Part shown: in pieces, positions 17,380 through 26,318 of the stretch | Layout of the letters: each line of letters begins with the position of its first letter | How positions within the stretch are numbered: the first letter of the stretch is position 1 | The notes under the pieces: model-generated | The model's input: only the letters and a program-made list of their open reading frames with translations | Told to the model about the DNA's origin: nothing | The model's database searches: none | From: JAHFDS01 sp964593795 | Lineage (GTDB): Bacteria > Myxococcota_A > Polyangia > JAHFDS01 | Assembly (NCBI GenBank): GCA_964593795.1 | Contig: CAZQJC010000147.1 | Location: 1 to 64,000 of the forward strand | Reading direction: 5' to 3' | Length of the DNA: 64,000 nucleotides | Made by a program: the position numbers and the translations under genes

Positions 17380-20300
17380 TCAGTGTCGGGTGATGGTGCC
17401 GGCGGTGGCGTTCGTCACCCAGACGTAGGCGCTGTCGAACACGACCGCCTCGGCCCCGGTCCCCGTCGAGAACGGCGAGCCGGTGACCGCCGCACCGGCC
17501 ATCGTGAGCTTGGAGACGGTGTTCGAGCTCGCGTTCGCGATCCAGAGGCTCTGGCCGTCGAACGCGATGCCCCTCGGCACCGTGCCGCCCGTGGAGAACG
17601 TCCCCGAGACGGTGCCGGTGCTGGCGACGACCCGCGTCACGGTGCCGTCGGTCGAGTTGGTGACCCACATGTTCGTGCCGTCGAACGCGATGTCGAAGGG
17701 TGCGTTGCCCACGGTGACCGGCGAGAACGCGGCGGGCGAGCCGGTGCTCGCCACGAGCACCGTGACGGTGTTGCCCCCGGAATTCGCGATCCAGATGTTG
17801 GTCCCGTCGAACGCACAGCCGCGCGGGCTCGCGCCCGTCGCGAACGGAGAGGTCCCGGAGACTGCCTGCGTGCTGGCGACGAGCTTGCTGACGCTGTCGC
17901 TGCCGTTGTTGGTGACCCACATGTTCGTGCCGTCGAAGCAGAAATGCGACGGGTTCGTGCCGATGCCCGTGGTCACCGCGGTCGTCGTCTGGTCGTTCCG
18001 GTTGATGAGGGTGACCGTGCTCCCCGAGGTCGTGCCCACCCAGATCCGCTTGCCGTCGAAGCCGAGGTAGGACGGCGCGGTCACGCTGACCCCGCCCCCG
18101 CCGGTGCCGCCGGTGCCGCCCGAGCCGCCGATGCCGCCCGAGCCGCCGATGCCGCCCGAGCCGGCGAACCCGCCCATGCTCTGACCGGTGTTGGCGTCGA
18201 ACTGCGTGACCGTGTTGCCCGTGTTGCTAGCCACCCAGATGTTGGCGCCGTCGTAGACCGCGCCCATCGGCGACGCCCCGGTCGTCACGTTGTAGCTGGT
18301 CTGGTCGGCGGCCCACCAGCGCTTGAGCGCGATCTGGCGCGAGTTCAGGCTGGCGCCCGCGGGCCCCGTGGGTCCGGTGGCGCCGGTCGCGCCGGTGGGT
18401 CCGGCAGCGCCCGTGGCTCCGGTGGCGCCGGTCGCGCCGGTCGCGCCGGTGGTGCCCGCCTGGGCGAGCTGGTTCCAGCTGGCGCTCGGCGGCGCGTCGC
18501 CGGTGCAGCTCGCCACGATGCAGACGAACGAGGAGCCGCTGTTCGACACGGCGTCATTGGTGACGTATGTGGTCACGCCATTGTAGTTACCGCGCCAGAC
18601 GAGGCCCGCGGCGCCGGTCGCGCCGGTGGGTCCGGCAGCGCCCGTGGCGCCGGTCGCGCCGGTGGGTCCGGCAGCGCTCGTGGCTCCGGTCGCGCCGGTG
18701 GCACCGGTCGCGCCGGTGGCGCCGGTGGCGCCGGTCGCGCCGGTGGGTCCCGCAGCGCCGGTCGCACCGGTGGGTCCCGCAGCGCCGGTCGCGCCGGTGG
18801 CGCCCGTGGGTCCAGCAGGTCCGGTTGCGCCGGCCTGGGCGAGCTGGTTCCAGCTCGCGCTCGGTGGCGCGTCGCCGGTGCAGCTCGCCACGATGCAGAC
18901 GAACGAAGAGCCGCCGTTCGACACGGCGTCATTGGTGGCGTACGCGGTCACGCCGTTGTAGGCGCCACGCCAGGTCAGACCGGCCACGCCTGCGGGCCCC
19001 TGCGGCCCCGTCGCACCGACGGCACCGGCAGGTCCCGCGGGCCCCTGCGGACCCGTCGCACCGACGGCACCGGCCGGGCCTGCGGGCCCCTGCGGACCCG
19101 TCGCACCGACGGCACCTGCTGGCCCCTGCGGCCCCGTCGCACCCGCCGGGCCGGCGGCGCCGGCCTGCGAGAGGATCTGCCAGTCGCCGCCCGGGGGCGC
19201 GACCCCGCAACTTGCGGCACCGCCGCAGACGTAGGAGGACCCGCCGAAGGAGACGGCGTCATTGAGGAGGTAGGTCACGAGGGTGCTGTGGCTGCCCAGC
19301 CAGTTGAGCCCGCGCGCTCCCGCGGGCCCCGCGGGTCCCTGTGGACCTGCCGGCCCCATCGCACCCGCCGGGCCAGCGGGCCCCTGCGTTCCCGTCGCAC
19401 CGGTGGGACCGGCGGGACCTTGCGGCCCCATCGCGCCCGCGGGGCCCGTGGGTCCGGCCGCGCCGCTGGGACCTGCCGGGCCGGTCGCACCCGCAGGACC
19501 GGTCGCACCGGCGGGCCCCGTCGCACCCGCCTGCGCGAGCAGCTGCCAGTCCCCGGAGGGCGGCGCGGAGCCGCAATTCCCGCCGCTACCGCAGACGTAC
19601 GAGGAGCCTCCATTGAAGACGCCGTCATTGGCGACGTAGGTGACGAGGATGCTGTGGCTGCCGAGCCAGTTGAGCCCGCGCGCACCGGCGGGGCCTGCGG
19701 CGCCGGCAGGTCCTGCAGGTCCCTGCGGTCCGGTGGCGCCGACCGCACCGGCGGGGCCCGTGGCGCCGGCGGGTCCTGTGAGCCCTTGCGGACCCGCGGG
19801 ACCCGTCGCACCGACGGCGCCGGCCGGACCCGCCGGTCCCTGCGCCCCGATCCCACCGGTCGCGCCCGTGGCACCGACCGGGCCTGCCGGGCCTGCCGGG
19901 CCTGTCGGGCCGGCCGGACCCGCGGGGCCTGCCGGGCCCTGGACACCGATGCTCGGACCCACCCATTGCCCCTGCGCATTGATGACGGTCACGCCTCCGA
20001 CGGCCACGGCTCCGCGGACGTCGAGCTTCTGGGCAGGCGCCCCGGTGCCGATGCCGACGTTGCCGTTCTCGAGGACCGAGAACCGGCCGCCGCTCACGTT
20101 GGGCGCGTCGACCATGATCGAGCCATTGGAGTTCTGGGAGAAGCCCACGGTACCGGCCGCGGGGGTGATGCTGATCCTGGCCGCCGCGGGGCCGACCCAC
20201 TGGCCGAGCGCATTGATGACGGTCTGGCCCGCAATGGCGAGCGACCCATTGATGTCGAGCTTCTGGGCGGGCGTCGCGGTGCCGATTCCGACGTTGCCGC

Positions 20301-21228
20301 TCTCGAGGATGGCGAACCGGCCACCGGCGCGGCTCGGTGCGTCGATCATGAAGGATCCATTGGAATTCTGCGCGAAGCCCACCGCGCCGGCCGGCGGTGC
20401 GATCGAGATCTTGGCCGCGGCCGGCCCCACCCACTGCCCGAGCGCGTTGATGACGAGCTGGCCCCCGACGGCCAGGGCTCCCCGGACGTCGAGCTTCTGC
20501 GTGGGGGTCGCGGTGCCGATGCCGACGTTGCCGTTCTCGAGGATGGCGAACCGGCCACCCCCGACGTTCGGCGCGTCGATCATGAAGGACCCGTTTCCGC
20601 TTTGCGCAAAGCCCACCGAGCCGGGCTGCGCCTGGACGCTCAGGCGAGCGTTGCCGCTCGGCCCGCCGATGCCCACGTTGCCGCGCGCGCTGAAGTTCCC
20701 GAGCCACCCGGAGGCGTCCGAGACGGCTTGCCCGTTGCCATCGGCGAGCCTCTGCGCGACGGTCGCCGTGTCCGCGCGGGTCGCCGTGTCCGCCCGCGCC
20801 GCCACGTCCGCCCGCGTCGCGACCTCCGCCCGCGCCGCCACGTCTGCCCGGGCGGCGGACTCCGCGCGGATGGCGCGGGGCACGTGGCCGAGCTTGAGAT
20901 CCGGCGTCATGGCGATCCCGTCGATCGTCACCTTGAGCACCGCGTTCTCGGTGCCGTCGAACAGGTTGCCCGGGATGGGCACGGTGTTGCCCAGCGTGTT
21001 CGAGAAGACGCCCGCCGTGACCGACACGAGCTGGGTCTCCGTCCAGGAGGTCGTGGTGCCGAAGACGATGCTGTAGACGAACGTCTTGTTGCCCGTCACG
21101 GGGGCGTTGTTGGTCCCCGTGAGGTAGCCATTGTGCGTCAGGAGCACGGAGGCAGCCTCCGCGGGACGCGCAAAGAACAAGGCGAGCAGCGCGGCCACGA
21201 GGCGCGCCGAGGTTCCCGGTCGAAGCAT
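17380..21228 (-). CDS. giant secreted collagen-like protein with four chitin-binding-like modules and a beta-propeller
   Basis: About 1282 residues from the ATG at 21228, with GGGAGGT upstream. Signal peptide MLRPGTSARLVAALLALFFARPAEA. Then a beta domain, a heptad-like Ala/Arg/Asp repeat (RADVAARAEVATRAD type), and three units of NVGIGTATPxQKLDVRG as in tail-fibre/S74-type proteins. Long Gly-x-y collagen tracts follow, interrupted by four about 50-residue modules (W-x-G-x-Y, Y-x-x-NDAV, SSYVC, W near the end) resembling CBM5/12. A Gly-rich linker precedes a C-terminal propeller of about eight blades (FDGTNMWVTN type, YVTN/NHL-like). Probably a surface fibre. Last gene of a four-gene block; two modules are encoded by near-identical DNA. 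Confidence 0.88.
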   Translation of the reverse strand: MLRPGTSARLVAALLALFFARPAEAASVLLTHNGYLTGTNNAPVTGNKTFVYSIVFGTTTSWTETQLVSVTAGVFSNTLGNTVPIPGNLFDGTENAVLKVTIDGIAMTPDLKLGHVPRAIRAESAARADVAARAEVATRADVAARADTATRADTATVAQRLADGNGQAVSDASGWLGNFSARGNVGIGGPSGNARLSVQAQPGSVGFAQSGNGSFMIDAPNVGGGRFAILENGNVGIGTATPTQKLDVRGALAVGGQLVINALGQWVGPAAAKISIAPPAGAVGFAQNSNGSFMIDAPSRAGGRFAILESGNVGIGTATPAQKLDINGSLAIAGQTVINALGQWVGPAAARISITPAAGTVGFSQNSNGSIMVDAPNVSGGRFSVLENGNVGIGTGAPAQKLDVRGAVAVGGVTVINAQGQWVGPSIGVQGPAGPAGPAGPTGPAGPAGPVGATGATGGIGAQGPAGPAGAVGATGPAGPQGLTGPAGATGPAGAVGATGPQGPAGPAGAAGPAGARGLNWLGSHSILVTYVANDGVFNGGSSYVCGSGGNCGSAPPSGDWQLLAQAGATGPAGATGPAGATGPAGPSGAAGPTGPAGAMGPQGPAGPTGATGTQGPAGPAGAMGPAGPQGPAGPAGARGLNWLGSHSTLVTYLLNDAVSFGGSSYVCGGAASCGVAPPGGDWQILSQAGAAGPAGATGPQGPAGAVGATGPQGPAGPAGAVGATGPQGPAGPAGAVGATGPQGPAGVAGLTWRGAYNGVTAYATNDAVSNGGSSFVCIVASCTGDAPPSASWNQLAQAGATGPAGPTGATGATGAAGPTGATGAAGPTGATGATGATGATGATGATGATSAAGPTGATGATGAAGPTGATGAAGLVWRGNYNGVTTYVTNDAVSNSGSSFVCIVASCTGDAPPSASWNQLAQAGTTGATGATGATGATGAAGPTGATGATGPTGPAGASLNSRQIALKRWWAADQTSYNVTTGASPMGAVYDGANIWVASNTGNTVTQFDANTGQSMGGFAGSGGIGGSGGIGGSGGTGGTGGGGVSVTAPSYLGFDGKRIWVGTTSGSTVTLINRNDQTTTAVTTGIGTNPSHFCFDGTNMWVTNNGSDSVSKLVASTQAVSGTSPFATGASPRGCAFDGTNIWIANSGGNTVTVLVASTGSPAAFSPVTVGNAPFDIAFDGTNMWVTNSTDGTVTRVVASTGTVSGTFSTGGTVPRGIAFDGQSLWIANASSNTVSKLTMAGAAVTGSPFSTGTGAEAVVFDSAYVWVTNATAGTITRH
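18458..18937 (-). repeat. 105-bp near-identical duplications of the chitin-binding-like module
   Basis: Segments 18458-18562 and 18833-18937 differ at only a few bases and encode modules 3 and 4 of the collagen-like protein (same residues SSFVCIVASCTGDAP). This implies recent duplication or gene conversion. The DNA between is a collagen-type GGT/GCC-rich tract. Confidence 0.8.
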
Positions 21229-21298
21229 CAGGCACCTCCCGGATGCACGCGTCCGGCCAGCGTCTCGGGCTTCGTCGTTGATGGAAGACGCGAGCACA

Positions 21299-24200
21299 TC
21301 AATTGCCTCCTCCGGAGAGCGTCGAGCGTAGGTTCATCGTGCCTCCGGTCTGCGAGTAGTTCGTGGGTGGAGCCACGCGGCTGCGCAGCTTGAGCGAGCC
21401 GCCGGCCTGGCTCTCGGATGCGCCCGGGGCCACGCCGCGCGCGAGGTCCTCGACCAGCAGCGAGGACGTCGGGATGCTGGACGCGCCGCATTCGCCGGCG
21501 TACACGAGCTCGTCGACCGTCGTGTAGTCCAGCGTGCCCATGGTGACCGCGCCCTGCGTCCGCAGCGTGGTGGTCCCGGACGTGTACGTCGCGAAGAGCG
21601 GATACATGCTGCCGGGCAGCACGTCGAACTGCGGCGCCAGCCTGGTGCCGCTCGCGAGCGTCGTCGCGTCACGGACGAGGTCGCCCAGGATCGCCCGGCC
21701 GAAGGTCGGGTACCGGCTGTTGCCCGTGCCGGTGCCCTGGCCCGAGGGGAACCGCGCGTTGACGTCGACCGTGCGCAGCGACGAGGCCGCGGGGCAGGAG
21801 ACGAAGGACTGCGCGTAGAGCTTGACGGAGTCCTTCGTGTTCGGGATGCGGAACTTCAGCACCGACCCGCAGATCTGGTAGTCGCTGAGCTCGCCGACCG
21901 CGCGCTTGACGTCCTCCACCGTGAAGGACTTGAGCACCGAGCTCGTGCCGCGCTCGACGATGTCGATCGTCGGCTGCAGGACGTCCACGTACTCCTTGGG
22001 GGGGAACAGGGCCATGCGCACCACGGCGGCCCGCTCCGTCGAGGTGGTGGTGGTGGGCGCCATGGGCCTGACGCACGCGGCGATGGGGTTGCAGGCCGTA
22101 AGGCCCTCCCCGCAGTTGGCCCGGGTTCGCTCGAGGTACATGCAGGCCTCGTCGTCTCCCCAGTCCACCTCGCAGAGCTCACCGGGCGCGATGGGCCGCT
22201 CGGGGTTCTCCCGGGTCCGGATGCCCGAGTACGGGTTGTTCCGGCCATTGGAGAGGGCGGCCCGGCACTCGTCTCCGGCCACGCTGCACGCGGTGGTGGT
22301 CCCGCAGGTCTCCGGCTTGCCATCCGCCTTGCGGCGCAGGATGTAGCGCGCGAGGTGGACGCTGTCCCCGTTCATGTACTTGACGCCGTTTTCGGGGTGC
22401 GACCACGTGGTCTGCCCGGTCCTGCGGTCCGTGCCGCGGGTCCCGGAGCCCACGATGTCGTCCACGCCGAGGCGGTAGGTCTTGGCGTAGCTCTTCATCT
22501 TGATGACCGCGTCGACCGGCACGGTCGGCAGGTTCTCGAAGACGAGGATGACGCGCTGGTAGGGGAGCTCCTTGGGCCGGTCGTAGCAGAAGTTCGCGGG
22601 CACCAGCGTGCCGAGGCAGATGCTCCCTGTCTGCTGCACCGTGAAGGTCGACTCGACTGGCGTCACCATCGGGCACGCCCCGTTCATGCACCGGAGGCTG
22701 TACTCGCACTTGTTGCCGCAGCGGCCGCAGTTCTCGCCGTCCGTCATCGTGTCGATGCACTCGTTGTTGCAGGCCGTCTTGCCGGTGCAGGTCTTCGCGA
22801 CGCCGGCCTCGCAGATCTGGTTCGCGCCCACCGCCCTGCCGCAACCGCCGCAGTTCATCGGGTCGGCCTGGAAATCGACGCAGGTGCCCGGTCCCGCCGC
22901 GGTGCCGCAGTAGTTGGGCTTGAGGCGGCCGCACCGGCAGGTCCCCTGGAGGCACACCTTGGGCGACGCGCACCGGTTCCCGCAGCCGCCGCAGTTGTTC
23001 TCGTCGATCATGAAGTTCTTGCAGAGCGGCGGCTTGGTCGGGTCGGGGTTCGGGCAGGTGTCCGTCACCTGGGTGGGGTCGACGCTCTCGAAGCCCTTGC
23101 AGAAGCACGTCCCGTCGCTGCAGAACTGGCCCTCTCCACAGGGGCGGCCGCAATCACCGCAGTTGCGCGCATCCGTGGCGAGGTCGATGCACCCGGCATT
23201 GCACTCGGTCAGGCCCGGTCCATTCGGGCAATCCCCCGCGCAGGTGCCCGCATTGCAGACCTGGCCGTCGGCGCATCGGTTCCCGCACGTGCCGCAGTTG
23301 TAATAGTCCGTCTTGAGGTTCGCGCATTGTCCGGTGCACATCGTCTCGTCGGGCCGGCACGCGGCGAGCGGCTCCGCGGCCGGCAGGGGAGACGCGGCGG
23401 GGTCGGTGGGTCGCGCGAGGACGGCGGGGATCGCCTCGTCGGGCCCGGCCCACGGCCCCTGGGAGCGCGCGCCCGCCGGCAAGGGGACCTCCTTGACGAG
23501 GGCGGTGCCGGAGTACTTCGGCGTGCCGTCGGCGGCCGTGGTGATGATGTTGAGCGAGTCGCCCGTCCGCAGGGGCCGCCGCTCCCAGAAGGCCACGGCC
23601 TGCTTGCTCATGGAGAGCTTGACCTTGACGCCCGTCTCCACCTGCGTGACGTGGCGTCCCTGGGCGTCGACCACGGAGATCGTGGTGCAGACGGCGGGCA
23701 GGAGCAGCTGGCCGGTGCCCTGGGTGAAGCCCGTGTCGGCGGCGGCCACGCGCGGCTTGCCCTGCGGCTCGCTGCCCGACGGCTCGCCGCCCGACGGCAT
23801 GCCGCCCTCCGGCATGGGCATCTCCATCGGCCCCTGGTTCGCGCCACCGGCGGACGTCGTGCTGAGGTCGCGCTGATCCGGGAGCGAGGCCAGGAGGTTC
23901 GGATCCGTCGTGTCCACGGCCACCATCGAGACCGCGACCGGTCCCTCGGCGGGCGTGCCGTCCTCGAGCTGGAGCTGGGAGCCCGCCGGGATGCTCACCT
24001 CTCCGGAGTCGCTCGCGAGCTCGATCGGGACGGTGGTGGTCCCGTCGGGCGACGTCGGGGCCCCGGTGGGGAGGCTGTTGACGCTCACGCCCGGTGGCGG
24101 CGCGGCGAGCTGGACGAGCAGCATCCGCGCCGTGTGGACGCCCGAGCCCTGGAGCGTGATGCGCAGCGCCGACTGCGCGTAGCCGGGCAGGGTCGCGCGC

Positions 24201-24517
24201 GCGACGAGCCGCGTCGGGAAGGCGACGCCCGGGGCGAGCTTGAGGGTCACCGGGCTCGCGCTGCGGATGCGGGTCGGGGGCTCGGTGGTGCCCGGCAGCG
24301 GCTCGAGCCCGAGGAAGGGCGCGCCGTCGGCGCCGAGGAGGTCCACGTCCACCTCCTCCGTGACCGGCAGCTTGCTCATCGCGTCGGCGATGACGAGGGT
24401 GAGCGTGGTCTCGGGCGGTGGCGCGGCGTAGTGCCGGCGCGCGCGCTCGTCACACGCGGCCACCGCGAGCGCGAGTGAGGCGAGGAGCGCCAGTCCGAGC
24501 TCAGAGCGAGAGCGCAT
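21299..24517 (-). CDS. very large Cys-rich lipoprotein
   Basis: A 1072-residue protein. Signal peptide ending LALAVAAC (lipobox). N-terminal beta-rich region about 1-350. Residues about 360-640 contain about eight Cys repeats of the form NCGxCGxxC-xx-GQxCxxGxC, typical of stacked disulfide modules in myxobacterial surface proteins. The C-terminal 430 residues are a unique beta-rich domain without family match. The ATG at 24517 overlaps the previous gene by 17 nt. The gap to the collagen-like gene is 70 bp. Located on the cell surface by prediction. Function unknown; possibly binds the collagen-like fibre. Confidence 0.8.
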   Translation of the reverse strand: MRSRSELGLALLASLALAVAACDERARRHYAAPPPETTLTLVIADAMSKLPVTEEVDVDLLGADGAPFLGLEPLPGTTEPPTRIRSASPVTLKLAPGVAFPTRLVARATLPGYAQSALRITLQGSGVHTARMLLVQLAAPPPGVSVNSLPTGAPTSPDGTTTVPIELASDSGEVSIPAGSQLQLEDGTPAEGPVAVSMVAVDTTDPNLLASLPDQRDLSTTSAGGANQGPMEMPMPEGGMPSGGEPSGSEPQGKPRVAAADTGFTQGTGQLLLPAVCTTISVVDAQGRHVTQVETGVKVKLSMSKQAVAFWERRPLRTGDSLNIITTAADGTPKYSGTALVKEVPLPAGARSQGPWAGPDEAIPAVLARPTDPAASPLPAAEPLAACRPDETMCTGQCANLKTDYYNCGTCGNRCADGQVCNAGTCAGDCPNGPGLTECNAGCIDLATDARNCGDCGRPCGEGQFCSDGTCFCKGFESVDPTQVTDTCPNPDPTKPPLCKNFMIDENNCGGCGNRCASPKVCLQGTCRCGRLKPNYCGTAAGPGTCVDFQADPMNCGGCGRAVGANQICEAGVAKTCTGKTACNNECIDTMTDGENCGRCGNKCEYSLRCMNGACPMVTPVESTFTVQQTGSICLGTLVPANFCYDRPKELPYQRVILVFENLPTVPVDAVIKMKSYAKTYRLGVDDIVGSGTRGTDRRTGQTTWSHPENGVKYMNGDSVHLARYILRRKADGKPETCGTTTACSVAGDECRAALSNGRNNPYSGIRTRENPERPIAPGELCEVDWGDDEACMYLERTRANCGEGLTACNPIAACVRPMAPTTTTSTERAAVVRMALFPPKEYVDVLQPTIDIVERGTSSVLKSFTVEDVKRAVGELSDYQICGSVLKFRIPNTKDSVKLYAQSFVSCPAASSLRTVDVNARFPSGQGTGTGNSRYPTFGRAILGDLVRDATTLASGTRLAPQFDVLPGSMYPLFATYTSGTTTLRTQGAVTMGTLDYTTVDELVYAGECGASSIPTSSLLVEDLARGVAPGASESQAGGSLKLRSRVAPPTNYSQTGGTMNLRSTLSGGGN

Positions 24518-26318
24518 CCACGTATTCCCCGATCGCGCGCAGGAGCGCCGGTTCGCGCTCGACGCGGAAATGGCGCGAGAGCGCCTGTCTGGCCGCCGGC
24601 GTTCGGCTGGCGGCCGTGCCGAGCAGGCGGATGTAGATCTCGCGCAGCACCGGATCCTCGGGGGCCGAGGCGAGGCGCGCCGCGAGATCGGGCACCTCCG
24701 CCGCGGTCGGGCGAGCGAGCTGCCCCTGCGTGGCCTGCAGGCGAATCTGCTGGCGCACGAGGCCCGCGCGCAGGGCCGCGAGGTCCGCGGACTCGGTGGC
24801 GGTGGGCGGTGCGCCCATCAGCACGAGCGCATCGAGCGCCTCGATGCACACGAGGTCGTGCGGCGAGCTCAGCAGGGGCCGCACGAGCGGCGCCCGCTTC
24901 GGATCGCGCGCGGCGCCGAGCGCGAGGATCGCAGCCGCGTGCTCCGGCCGGCCCTCGGAGCGCGCGAGGTCGGCGTCGAGCTCGACGAGCAGCTTGCCGC
25001 GGAGCGCCGGCGCGAGCGCGGGGTTGCCCGCCAGGGTGCCGCGCGCCAGCCGCGCGGTGCTCGCGACCTCCTCGTCGGCGTCGTGGACCGCGGCCGACAG
25101 CGCCTGGGCCGCGAGCGGCCCGGGATCGGTGACCATCGCGAGGTGCCGGGCCGCGTGCTCGCGCTCCAGGGTCCCGGCGCCCCGATCCGCGAGCAGGCCC
25201 GCGAGAGCGCCGTGCGCGCGGGCGCCGCCCGTCTGCTGCAGGACCAGGAACGCCATCGCGGCGGTGCGCGCGGGCAGCTCCCGCCGCCGTAGCATCGCCG
25301 TCAGCTCGTCGATCGCCTCGGGGCGCAGGCGCAGGTACTGCACGACCGTGCGCTGGGCCTCGCTGAAGTGCGACGCGCCCTTGCCGAGGGTCACCGTGAA
25401 GTCCTCGAGGACGCTCGCGAGGGGCCGGCTGGCCAGGCTCGCGGGCACGGGATCGTGGGCGAACCGCAAGGCGCTGTCGGCGCGTGGGGCCGCCGGCGGG
25501 CCGAGGTGCAGCCGCCCGGCGAGCGCCGCGAAGCGCGCCGGATCGGGGGCCACGGCCTCGAGCTCGAGCGCGCTCTGCTCGAGGACCACGAGGCTCGCGC
25601 GCTGGCCCGGCGCGAGGAGGCTCGTCTCGGAGCGCGACCCCTCGTGGACCTCGAGGCGCTGCCAGCCGAGCCGGTTGCCCGCCCAGTGCCCCGTGCTCTC
25701 CGAGCGCGTGATCGTGGTGGCGAGCCGGCCCTCGGGCGCGTAGCGCATGCGCCGCCGCCGGACGACGTCGCCCTCGCGCACGTAATCGACCTGCACGTGG
25801 CCGCGCTCGTCGCGCTGGCTCGCGGACCAGCCCGCGAGCGGCTGCCGCGGGAAGACGAACTCCATCTCGGTGAGGACGCCGCGGGCGAGGCGCAGGCCGC
25901 GCTCGTCGAGGGCGCCCGGCCGGATCGCGCCGAGCCGGCACGTGGAGTCGAGGTCGAAGACGATCGGCACGGTCGCGGTGCCCGTGCGATCGGGGTGCTG
26001 GAGCTCGCCCTCGAGGAGCGCGACCACCTCGTTCCCGGTCCCCGCGGCGCGCGCGCGGACCTCCCAGATCATCGTGCCCTCGAAGCCGGCCTTCACGCGC
26101 GACTTGCCGATCTCGACCTCCGACCGGGTGCGGACCCGCCACGCGAGCCGATCCCCTGGCTGGAAGGCGCAGGCCAGCGCGGGGGCCCTGCGCGCGGGCG
26201 AGGGCGCCAGGGCGCCCGGGTCGGGCCTCGGGCCCCTGCGCAGCTCGCGCAGCAGCAAGACGCCGCCGCCGGCCACGGCGAGCACCGCCGGCGCCAGGAT
26301 CCAACCGCGCCGCTTCAC
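24501..26318 (-). CDS. membrane-anchored protein: beta-rich N-domain and HEAT-like helical repeats
   Basis: About 605 residues from a GTG at 26318, chosen because GTGA overlaps the stop of the upstream gene and GAGGAGGAAGA lies just before it. One N-terminal membrane helix (ILAPAVLAVAGGGVLLL). Then about 220 residues of beta strands beginning CAFQPGDRLAWRVRTRSEVEIG. From about 300 to the end there are HEAT-like helical repeats with Arg/Leu/Ala-rich helices (LPARTAAMAFLVLQQTGG). This order (barrel-like then helical) resembles the N-terminus of animal large lipid transfer proteins (vitellogenin, MTP). That is a structural guess. It is probably periplasmic or outer-face anchored. Confidence 0.72.
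   Translation of the reverse strand: MKRRGWILAPAVLAVAGGGVLLLRELRRGPRPDPGALAPSPARRAPALACAFQPGDRLAWRVRTRSEVEIGKSRVKAGFEGTMIWEVRARAAGTGNEVVALLEGELQHPDRTGTATVPIVFDLDSTCRLGAIRPGALDERGLRLARGVLTEMEFVFPRQPLAGWSASQRDERGHVQVDYVREGDVVRRRRMRYAPEGRLATTITRSESTGHWAGNRLGWQRLEVHEGSRSETSLLAPGQRASLVVLEQSALELEAVAPDPARFAALAGRLHLGPPAAPRADSALRFAHDPVPASLASRPLASVLEDFTVTLGKGASHFSEAQRTVVQYLRLRPEAIDELTAMLRRRELPARTAAMAFLVLQQTGGARAHGALAGLLADRGAGTLEREHAARHLAMVTDPGPLAAQALSAAVHDADEEVASTARLARGTLAGNPALAPALRGKLLVELDADLARSEGRPEHAAAILALGAARDPKRAPLVRPLLSSPHDLVCIEALDALVLMGAPPTATESADLAALRAGLVRQQIRLQATQGQLARPTAAEVPDLAARLASAPEDPVLREIYIRLLGTAASRTPAARQALSRHFRVEREPALLRAIGEYVDALSL

Noticed and set aside
18350..19960. Repeated DNA that looks like a repeat array
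   Set aside because: The repeats encode collagen-type Gly-x-y units and chitin-binding-like modules in a single frame; there are no constant-length spacers as in CRISPR.
14434..21393. A very long plus-strand open frame of over 2,300 codons opposite the collagen-like gene
   Set aside because: It is antisense to coding DNA with almost no stop codons because of GC and Gly/Pro/Ala codons; it has repetitive Arg/Gly text and no domain. The minus-strand frame has signal peptide, ribosome site and domains.
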